Of a stretch of 11,813 nt of DNA, positions 6,385-11,813 are shown in pieces (position 1 is the first letter of the stretch; each line of letters opens with the position of its first letter). Source of the DNA: Halorhodospira sp. (GTDB taxonomy: Bacteria > Pseudomonadota > Gammaproteobacteria > Nitrococcales > Halorhodospiraceae); the NCBI GenBank assembly GCA_007127935.1, contig SKYL01000174.1:1-11813 (forward strand). The letters run 5' to 3'. Made by a program: the position numbers and the translations under genes. The notes below the pieces were generated by a model. That model saw only the letters and a list, made by a program, of their open reading frames with translations, did no database searches and was not told where the DNA came from.

Positions 6385-7248
6385 TCAGAGCACGTAGACG
6401 AACAGGAACAGGCCCAGCCAGACAACGTCCACGAAGTGCCAGTACCACGCCGCCGCCTCGAAGCCGAAGTGGCGGCCCGCCGTGAAGTGTCCCGCCCACA
6501 CCCGGACCAGCATCACGGCGAGCATGATCACGCCAATCCAGACGTGCAGACCGTGGAAGCCGGTCAGCATGTAGAAGAGGGCGCCGTAGATCCCGGTATC
6601 CGGCCGGAGTCCGAGATCCCGCCACGCGTGGCCGTACTCGTAGATCTGGATGCCGAGAAAGAGCGCGCCGAGGACAATGGTCGCCGCCAGGAAGACCAAC
6701 ACCCGACCCTGGCGGCCGTGCCGCATGGCGTGGTGCGCCACCGCCAGGGTCACACCGCTGGTCAGCAGGATCAGGGTATTGACGGCGGGCAGGCCCCAGG
6801 CGGCCATCGGCGTGAAATCGAGATCGAGGAAGCCCGGTCCCGCCGTGGGCCAACTCAGCACCACCCCGTCCCAGAGAAAGCGGCTCGTGGCCGGGTCCTC
6901 TCCGCCCAACCACGGGACGGCGAAGACCCGCACATAGAAGAGCGCACCGAAGAAGGCGGCGAAGAACATCACCTCGGAGAAGATGAACCAGATCATCCCC
7001 CAACGGAACGACCGCGCCATCTGCGGGCTGTAGAGTCCGGCGGCCCGCTCACGGATCACGTCGGCGAACCAGCCCACCGTCATCACCACGGTCACCGCCG
7101 CCCCCAACAGCAGCACCGGCATCCCCCACGCCAAGCCCTGCAGATAGCCTGCGGCACCGAGGCCGAGCCCCAATAACCCGAACGAGCCGACAATGGGCCA
7201 ATAGCTGGCCTCGGGGACGTAGTATGGGGTGTGGGTCTCGTTGCTCAT
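6385..7248 (-). CDS. coxC: Cytochrome c oxidase subunit III
   Basis: Subunit III of the aa3-type oxidase has 287 residues and seven predicted membrane helices; it stabilises the D-channel side of subunit I and sits in the inner membrane. Recognisable pieces are the N-terminal YYVPEASYWPIVGS, the RWGMIWFIFSEVMFF helix with the conserved Glu, TGFHGLHVWIG, and the end signature AAWYWHFVDVVWLGLF. It has the extended loop between helices III and IV (roughly residues 110-140, VPWLGGEDPATSRFLW) common in proteobacterial forms. The start ATG at 7248 lies three bases after the ctaG stop, with a GGAGGGG ribosome site inside the ctaG end. It is the last gene of the cox operon here; surf1, ctaA and ctaB, often found after coxC, are absent. 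Confidence 0.96.
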   Translation of the reverse strand: MSNETHTPYYVPEASYWPIVGSFGLLGLGLGAAGYLQGLAWGMPVLLLGAAVTVVMTVGWFADVIRERAAGLYSPQMARSFRWGMIWFIFSEVMFFAAFFGALFYVRVFAVPWLGGEDPATSRFLWDGVVLSWPTAGPGFLDLDFTPMAAWGLPAVNTLILLTSGVTLAVAHHAMRHGRQGRVLVFLAATIVLGALFLGIQIYEYGHAWRDLGLRPDTGIYGALFYMLTGFHGLHVWIGVIMLAVMLVRVWAGHFTAGRHFGFEAAAWYWHFVDVVWLGLFLFVYVL

Positions 7249-7251
7249 CGG

Positions 7252-7797
7252 TCACCCCTCCAGGTCAAAGAGGGTGTAGGAGAGGGTCACGGTCTTGACG
7301 TGGGACGGGATGTCGGGGTTGACGATGAAGGTCACCGGCAACTCCCGCGCCTCCCCGGGCTCGAACTCCTGGCGCTGGAAGCAGAAGCACTCCGGCTTGC
7401 CCAGATACCGCGCCGCGCTCCCCGGCGCCACGTTGTAGCTCGCCTGCCACGCCCGTGGCTCCCCGGTCTCGTTCACCGCGCGGTAGCGGGTGGTCACCAA
7501 CGCCCCGGGGTGGACCTCCAACCGCCGTTCCACCGGGGCGAAGCCCCACGGCGCGCGGCCGTTGACCGAGGCCACCAACTCCACCGTCACCGTGCGGCTT
7601 TCATCCACGGCGCCGACATAGCCACCCCGGTCCCGGTCGCTGCCGTCGGCGGCGATGAATCCCTGAAAGCCGGTGACCTCGCAGAAGATCCGGTAGGCCG
7701 GCACCAGCGCGAAGCCGAAGCCGAACATCGCCACCACCACCACCAGGCAGCGGCGGACCAGGGGGCCGTGACGGGGAGCTGTGAATTCTCTTTCCAT
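7252..7797 (-). CDS. ctaG: Cytochrome c oxidase assembly protein CtaG/Cox11
   Basis: CtaG (Cox11) is a membrane-anchored periplasmic copper chaperone that delivers Cu to the CuB site of subunit I. It has 181 residues, as usual. One N-terminal membrane helix (about 15-35) is followed by YRIFCEVTGFQG (Cys39), then the Ig-like periplasmic domain with the copper motif CFCF at 137-140 (Cys137 and Cys139), and the conserved VNPDIP and LSYTLF near the end. A strong AGGAGG ribosome site five bases before ATG 7797 overlaps the stop of the preceding 42-residue ORF. Its place between coxA and coxC is the standard proteobacterial order. Confidence 0.96.
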   Translation of the reverse strand: MEREFTAPRHGPLVRRCLVVVVAMFGFGFALVPAYRIFCEVTGFQGFIAADGSDRDRGGYVGAVDESRTVTVELVASVNGRAPWGFAPVERRLEVHPGALVTTRYRAVNETGEPRAWQASYNVAPGSAARYLGKPECFCFQRQEFEPGEARELPVTFIVNPDIPSHVKTVTLSYTLFDLEG

Positions 7798-7807
7798 TAC
7801 CGCCTCC

Positions 7808-7936
7808 TCAGCCGCCCCACATGCGCGAGACGGTAACCAGGTAGACCGCCAGCGCCGCCGCCGCCAGCAGTGCGACGGTAACGGCGACTCGGCGGCGGCC
7901 CGGGCGTTGTGAGCGGCGTGGGCGGCGGCCGTCCAT
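7808..7936 (-). CDS. Small single-helix membrane protein of the cox operon, 42 aa
   Basis: This 42-residue ORF sits between coxA and ctaG. Eight of the first 16 residues are Arg, giving a strongly positive N-terminus that should stay in the cytoplasm. Residues 17-37 form one hydrophobic helix, and the tail RMWGG would be periplasmic. The ATG at 7936-7934 overlaps the coxA TGA (TGATG), and an AGGTGG-like site precedes it. The stop is 10 bases before ctaG, whose ribosome site it overlaps. Proteobacterial cox operons often carry a short membrane ORF in this slot, annotated as a small oxidase assembly protein or hypothetical. The sequence is too short for a secure family match. A role in oxidase assembly with CtaG is inference from position. 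Confidence 0.72.
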   Translation of the reverse strand: MDGRRPRRSQRPGRRRVAVTVALLAAAALAVYLVTVSRMWGG

Positions 7937-9525
7937 CACACCACCTTCGGCGGTTCGTGGAAGGTGTGGTGGGGCGCCGGCGAGGGGACCGTCCACTCCA
8001 GCCCCTCGGCCCCCTCCCACGGCTTGGCCGGCGCCGGCTTGCCCCGGCCCCGCATGCACTGGATCACCGTCCAGACGAAGATCAACTGCGCCGCCCCGTA
8101 AGCGAAGGCGCCGACGGACGAAACCATGTTCCACTCCATGAACTCCACCGGGTAGTCGGCGATCCGCCGCGGCATCCCGGCCAGGCCCAGGAAGTGCTGC
8201 GGGAAGAAGACCAGGTTCATGGCCACCACCGAGGTCCAGAAGTGGAGCTTGCCGAGGCGCTCGCTGTACATCACGCCGGTCCACTTCGGCAGCCAGAAGT
8301 AGACGGCGGCCATGATGGCGAAGATGGAGCCGGAGACCAGCACGTAGTGGAAGTGGGCCACCACGAAGTAGGTGTCGTGGTATTGGAAGTCCACCGGCGC
8401 GATGGCCAGCATGATCCCCGACAAGCCGCCGATCGTGAACAGCACGACGAAGGCCAGGGCGAAGAGCATCGGCGTCTCGAAGGTGAGCGCGCCGCGCCAC
8501 AGCGTCGCCAGCCAGTTGAAGACCTTCACCCCGGTGGGGACGGCGATGAGCATGGTGGCGAACATGAAGAAGAGCGTGCCGGCCGTGGGCATGCCCACCG
8601 TGAACATGTGGTGCCCCCAGACGATGAACGACAGGAAGGCGATGGAGGCCACCGCATAGACCATCGACGTGTAGCCGAAGAGCGGCTTGCGGGCAAAGGC
8701 CGGGAGGATGGTGGAGACGATGCCGAAGGCCGGCAGGATCAGGATATAGACCTCTGGGTGGCCGAAGAACCAGAAGATATGCTGGTAGAGGACCGGGTCG
8801 CCGCCGCCGGCCGCCGAGAAAAAGCTGGTACCGAAGTACTGGTCGGTGAGCAACATGGTGATAGCCCCGGCCAGGACCGGGATCACAGCGATCAACAGGA
8901 AGGCGGTGACCAGCCACGTCCAAACGAAGAGCGGCATCTTCAACAAGCCCATCCCCGGCGCCCGCAGGTTGAGGATGGTGGCGATGATGTTGATGGCGCC
9001 CATGATCGACGAGATGCCGGCGATGTGGACGGCGAAGATCAGGAAGGGGAACGCCATGCCGGTCTGGAGTACCAGCGGCGGATACATGGTCCACCCCGCC
9101 GCCGGCGCGCCGCCCGGCAGAAAGAACGTCACCAGCATCATGGAGAACGCCGCGGGCAGGAGCCAGAAGCTCCAGTTGTTCATCCGCGGCAACGCCATGT
9201 CGGGGGCGCCGATCTGCAACGGCACCATCCAGTTGGCGAGGCCGACGAAGGCCGGCATCACCGCGCCGAAGACCATCACCAGGCCGTGGACGGTGGTCAT
9301 TTGATTGAAAAAGTACGGGTCGACGAAATCCATGCCGGGCTGAAAGAGTTCCGCCCGGATGACCATGGCCATGGCGCCGCCGATGAAGAACATCGCCAAC
9401 GAGAAGAGGAGGTAGAGGGTGCCGATGTCCTTGTGGCTGGTGGTCAAGACCCACCGGCGCAGAAACCCCCGGGGCTTGGCGGCGGCGTGGGCGCCGTGGT
9501 CGGGATGGGTGGCGACGCTGCTCAT
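7936..9525 (-). CDS. coxA: Cytochrome c oxidase subunit I, aa3 type (A1 heme-copper oxidase)
   Basis: This is the catalytic subunit: 529 residues with about 12 membrane helices, holding heme a and the heme a3-CuB centre that reduces O2 and pumps protons. Ligands visible: His80 (TVHGLVMVF) and His393 for heme a; His391 (VAHFHY) for heme a3; His256 with Tyr260 (GHPEVY, the cross-linked pair), His305 and His306 (WGHHMF) for CuB. Glu258 in GHPEVY marks the A1 type. The D-channel entrance Asp109 (GAPDMALPRMNN) and K-channel Lys334 (PTGVKVFNW) are present, so both proton routes look intact. The start ATG at 9525 has GGGGGAG five bases upstream and lies 14 bases after coxB. Its stop overlaps the small membrane ORF. 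Confidence 0.97.
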   Translation of the reverse strand: MSSVATHPDHGAHAAAKPRGFLRRWVLTTSHKDIGTLYLLFSLAMFFIGGAMAMVIRAELFQPGMDFVDPYFFNQMTTVHGLVMVFGAVMPAFVGLANWMVPLQIGAPDMALPRMNNWSFWLLPAAFSMMLVTFFLPGGAPAAGWTMYPPLVLQTGMAFPFLIFAVHIAGISSIMGAINIIATILNLRAPGMGLLKMPLFVWTWLVTAFLLIAVIPVLAGAITMLLTDQYFGTSFFSAAGGGDPVLYQHIFWFFGHPEVYILILPAFGIVSTILPAFARKPLFGYTSMVYAVASIAFLSFIVWGHHMFTVGMPTAGTLFFMFATMLIAVPTGVKVFNWLATLWRGALTFETPMLFALAFVVLFTIGGLSGIMLAIAPVDFQYHDTYFVVAHFHYVLVSGSIFAIMAAVYFWLPKWTGVMYSERLGKLHFWTSVVAMNLVFFPQHFLGLAGMPRRIADYPVEFMEWNMVSSVGAFAYGAAQLIFVWTVIQCMRGRGKPAPAKPWEGAEGLEWTVPSPAPHHTFHEPPKVV

Positions 9526-9539
9526 CCGGCTCCCCCCTC

Positions 9540-10310
9540 TCAGCGTCCGGCGACGGAGGTCTCCCCGTCGGCGGTGTCGTGCCGGGCGGCGACCCAGCGG
9601 CGGAACTCATCGGGCGGCTTGGCCACTACCACCACCGGCATGAAGGCGTGGTCACGCCCGCACAACTCGGCGCAGGCGCCCCGGTAGACGCCGGGCTCCC
9701 CGATCTCGGTCCACGCCTCGTTGATGAAGCCGGGGATGGTGTCCTTCTTCCAGCCGAACTCCGGCACCCACCACGAGTGGATGACGTCGTTGGCGGTCAG
9801 CAGAAAGCGGATGCGGGTATCGGTGGGCAGGACCAGCGGTTGGTCCACGTCGCGCAGGTAGTGCTCCACCTCCCGCGGGTCGGTCTCGGAACCGAGGCGG
9901 CGCGCCCGGTCGCTCGCCTCATCGAGGACGCTGTAGAAGGCGATGCCCTCGGCCTCGCCGTCCAGGTACTCGTACTCCCAGAACCACTGGTAGCCGGTGA
10001 CCTTGACCGTCATCTCGGCCCCGGAGGTATCTTCCACGGCCAGCAATGTGCGCACCGCCGGGACCGCCATGACGACGAGGATCAGAAACGGGACGATGGT
10101 CCACACCACCTCCACGGCGGTGCTGTGGCTGAACCGGGCGGGGGTCACCCCCCGGGACTTGCGGTGGAAGGCGATGGAGTAGGCGAGAGCGCCGAAGACG
10201 ACGATGCCGATCACGACACAGATGGTGAGGACGAACATATGGAGGTCGTAGACCGCCTCACTCATCGCGGTAGCCCCACGGGGCATGTTCAGTGCGCGGA
10301 ACCCCTCCAT
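9540..10310 (-). CDS. coxB: Cytochrome c oxidase subunit II (CuA), without signal peptide
   Basis: Subunit II accepts electrons from cytochrome c through the binuclear CuA site. The product has 256 residues: a short N-terminal tail, membrane helices at about 24-47 and 68-90, then the periplasmic cupredoxin domain. All CuA ligands are present: His178, Cys213, Glu215, Cys217, His221 and Met224, in HSWWVPEFGW and CAELCGRDHAFM. The aromatic electron-entry patch YQWFWEYEY is at 107-115. ATG 10310 has a GGGAG ribosome site, and an in-frame TAG lies a few codons upstream. Homologues share the NMPxGAT...VYDLHM stretch present here, so a start at the internal ATG 10265 is less likely. Most homologues have a cleaved signal peptide before this stretch; here only about six residues precede it. 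There is no C-terminal cytochrome c domain. Confidence 0.95.
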   Translation of the reverse strand: MEGFRALNMPRGATAMSEAVYDLHMFVLTICVVIGIVVFGALAYSIAFHRKSRGVTPARFSHSTAVEVVWTIVPFLILVVMAVPAVRTLLAVEDTSGAEMTVKVTGYQWFWEYEYLDGEAEGIAFYSVLDEASDRARRLGSETDPREVEHYLRDVDQPLVLPTDTRIRFLLTANDVIHSWWVPEFGWKKDTIPGFINEAWTEIGEPGVYRGACAELCGRDHAFMPVVVVAKPPDEFRRWVAARHDTADGETSVAGR

Positions 10311-10341
10311 GACCTCTCCCGGATCACCGACCTACCCCTTT

Positions 10342-10370
10342 GTTTTAGTCGGTATTCCGGAGGGTGCAAA
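10342..10370 (-). promoter_or_regulatory. Possible sigma-70-type promoter for the cox operon
   Basis: In the 77-base gap between bioD and coxB, the minus strand reads TTTGCA (10370-10365), a 17-base spacer, then TAAAAC (10347-10342). Each hexamer matches 4 of 6 consensus bases, and the box lies about 32 bases before ATG 10310. The region is the most AT-rich part of the neighbourhood. I see no terminator hairpin after bioD, so read-through from bioCD into cox is also possible. Confidence 0.35.
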
Positions 10371-10387
10371 CCACAATTGTCGAAGGT

Positions 10388-11068
10388 TTAATCGAACACC
10401 AAGCCAAGCAGGCCATCCAGATAGGTGGCGACCACCTCCGGCCGGGGGTCGTCAAGGACCGGTACCCAGCCTAGGCGGGGGGCCGGGAGGCGTTCATCCA
10501 ATGCCGCCACCTGGGCGGCACGGCGGGGGTCGGCGCCGTCCAACTCCACCGCCACCCAGCCGCACAGTTCGACGCCGTCCCGCTGGATCGCCTCGGCGGT
10601 CAACTGCGCGTGATTCAGGCACCCCAGGCGGATGCCCACCACCATGAGCGCCGGCAGACCGGCGGCCCGGGCCAGGGCGGCGATGTCGCGGCGGCCGTCC
10701 AGGGGGACGCGCCAGCCACCGGCCCCTTCCACCACGGTGAAGCGCGTTTGGGCGGAAGCGCGGATCGCCTCGGCCAGGGCGTCCACGTCGATGGTTCGCC
10801 CCTCTTCCGCCGCCACCAGGTGCGGCGCGGCGGCGGCCGTCAGGGCGCACGGATTGACCTGCTCGTAGGGCGGCGGCGGATCGAGGAGGCGGCGCAGGAT
10901 CTCGGCATCCTCGTTGCGCGGCCCGGCCGGGGTCTCCTCGCAGCCGGCGGCCACCGGCTTGAGGACGGCGGGCGGGCGGCCCCGTTGCACCATGCCGTGG
11001 ACCAGGCCGGCGGCGACCACGGTCTTGCCGATACCGGTGTCGGTGCCGGTAATGAACAATCCCTTCAC
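10388..11068 (-). CDS. bioD: Dethiobiotin synthetase
   Basis: BioD carboxylates 7,8-diaminopelargonate with CO2 and ATP to close the ureido ring of dethiobiotin, the penultimate step of biotin synthesis, in the cytoplasm. The 226-residue length is typical. The P-loop GTDTGIGKT is at 8-16 with Lys15; Lys37 in VLKPVAAG binds substrate; the VEGAGGWRVPLD motif near the middle carries the Mg/ATP-site Glu; PALMVVGIRLGCLNHAQLT is the usual following strand and helix. The start is GTG at 11068-11066, overlapping the bioC TGA by four bases (GTGA), so translation is coupled to bioC. The stop TAA at 10388 is followed by 77 bases before coxB. Confidence 0.95.
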   Translation of the reverse strand: MKGLFITGTDTGIGKTVVAAGLVHGMVQRGRPPAVLKPVAAGCEETPAGPRNEDAEILRRLLDPPPPYEQVNPCALTAAAAPHLVAAEEGRTIDVDALAEAIRASAQTRFTVVEGAGGWRVPLDGRRDIAALARAAGLPALMVVGIRLGCLNHAQLTAEAIQRDGVELCGWVAVELDGADPRRAAQVAALDERLPAPRLGWVPVLDDPRPEVVATYLDGLLGLVFD

Positions 11069-11813
11069 CGCAGTCGCCCGATATCGGCCACGTCGATGCG
11101 CGCCTCCCCCGGCGGGCCGTCACCGCCGGGCCGCCGGGCGTCGCCCCCGGCGTAACCCAAGGCGTGACCCCAGGCGTGGCCGTAGACCACCTCGTAGGTG
11201 GCCGGGATTCTCCCATCCGGCTGGCGGAACTCCATGCTGTAGGCGGCCTCCACCCGGCCCAGCCGATGGGGCGAGCAGAGACCGCGCGACCGGCCGGTGG
11301 TGGCGTTGACCGCCCCCAGGGCCTTGAGGTCGCGCATCACGTCCCGGGGTTGCTCGTAGGTCAGCGTGAACGGCTCGCTGTCCATTACCGGGTCGGCCAG
11401 TCCGCACCGCAGCATCGCGTCACCGACCCGTTGGATATCGGGGAAACGGCTGACGTGCGTGTACTCGTCCACCCCCCCCCAGGCGGTGCGCAATTCATGG
11501 AGGGTCGCCGCGCCGAAGGTAGTGAACATCAGCGCCCCGCCGGGGGCGAGGACCCGACGGATTTCGCCCATTACCCGGTCGAGATCGACGGCCCACTGCA
11601 AGGTCAGGTTGGAGAAGATGAGATCGAAGCCGCCGTCGGCGAACGGCATCCGCTCCATATCGGCGCAGACACAGTGGAGCCGCCGGAACCAAGGCGCCCG
11701 GCGGCGGGCCCGGCGCAGCATGGACGGCGCCAAGTCCATCGCCACCACCTGGGCGTGCCGGTAACGGCGCATCAACTCCCGGGTCGCCCGCCCCGGCCCG
11801 GCCCCGATATCGA
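11065..11813 (-). CDS. bioC: Malonyl-ACP O-methyltransferase BioC (5' end outside window)
   Basis: BioC methylates the free carboxyl of malonyl-ACP with S-adenosylmethionine, disguising it so that fatty acid synthesis can build the pimeloyl chain. About 249 residues are present; the start is beyond the right edge. At the very edge the SAM motif I reads DIGAGPGRAT. The acidic VVAMDLAPSML region and FDLIFSNLTLQWAVDL (motifs II-III) follow, then VLAPGGALMFTTFG. The BioC-typical lid and tail region is clear: ELRTAW, GDAMLRCGLADPVMD, MRDLKALGAVNATTGR, and YEVVYGHAWG. The C-terminal ~30 residues are Gly/Asp/Arg-rich and poorly conserved. A run of nine G on the coding strand (11472-11480) lies in-frame in the middle of the gene. 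It is co-transcribed with bioD. Confidence 0.94.
   Translation of the reverse strand, partial: DIGAGPGRATRELMRRYRHAQVVAMDLAPSMLRRARRRAPWFRRLHCVCADMERMPFADGGFDLIFSNLTLQWAVDLDRVMGEIRRVLAPGGALMFTTFGAATLHELRTAWGGVDEYTHVSRFPDIQRVGDAMLRCGLADPVMDSEPFTLTYEQPRDVMRDLKALGAVNATTGRSRGLCSPHRLGRVEAAYSMEFRQPDGRIPATYEVVYGHAWGHALGYAGGDARRPGGDGPPGEARIDVADIGRLR

Noticed and set aside
7730..7750. CCA/CAC trinucleotide run.
   Set aside because: It encodes the Val-rich start of the CtaG membrane helix; a codon effect rather than a functional repeat.
7937..9610. A minus-strand 600-codon frame overlapping coxA and ending with the 42-residue ORF.
   Set aside because: It is a shifted shadow of coxA with Arg/Pro/Gly-rich composition; only its last 42 codons, after coxA ends, are plausible coding.
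7909..9687. A plus-strand 592-codon open frame antisense to coxA.
   Set aside because: Composition dominated by Gly, His, Arg, Glu, with no membrane or enzyme motif; explained as the reverse shadow of a strongly conserved gene.

Overview
The window is GC-rich with strong G/C at third codon positions. It looks like a chromosomal stretch of a gammaproteobacterium. ZapE, a SohB-type S49 protease, a PilZ protein, a stand-alone TusA, bioC-bioD linkage and an A1-type aa3 cytochrome c oxidase cluster all fit a purple-sulfur or halophilic lineage such as Ectothiorhodospiraceae. That placement is inference; there is no rRNA or other decisive marker. I see no mobile element, CRISPR array, tRNA or rRNA.

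Layout. (1) 1-3308, plus strand: the C-terminal end of a histone-deacetylase-family amidohydrolase, a proline-rich ORF of unknown function (319-753), the cell-division ATPase ZapE, the membrane protease SohB, and a PilZ (c-di-GMP receptor type) gene overlapping the sohB end. (2) 3325-5226: a minus-strand TusA-family sulfur-carrier gene diverges from a plus-strand pair, a 55-residue unknown ORF whose stop overlaps the start of a TrpB2-type PLP enzyme. (3) 5239-6382: a YbhB/PEBP-like gene (minus) diverges from a gamma-glutamylcyclotransferase-fold gene (plus). (4) 6385-10310, minus strand: a compact aa3 oxidase operon in the order coxB, coxA, a 42-residue membrane ORF, ctaG/cox11, coxC. (5) 10388-11813, minus strand: bioD preceded by bioC with a 4-base GTGA overlap; bioC runs off the right edge.

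How the genes work together. The cox operon encodes the three core oxidase subunits plus the CuB-insertion chaperone. Heme A synthesis (ctaA, ctaB), Surf1 and Sco are not in the window. BioC and BioD belong to biotin synthesis: BioC methylates malonyl-ACP to start the pimelate arm, and BioD makes dethiobiotin. The left-hand genes are housekeeping (division, membrane proteolysis, c-di-GMP signalling) and are tightly packed in a probable operon.

I found no convincing new multi-gene system. The most interesting points are small: a CoxII with no signal peptide, a 42-residue Arg-rich membrane ORF coupled to coxA, a 55-residue ORF coupled to TrpB2, the proline-rich orphan ORF, a G9 tract in bioC, and the sohB-pilZ overlap.
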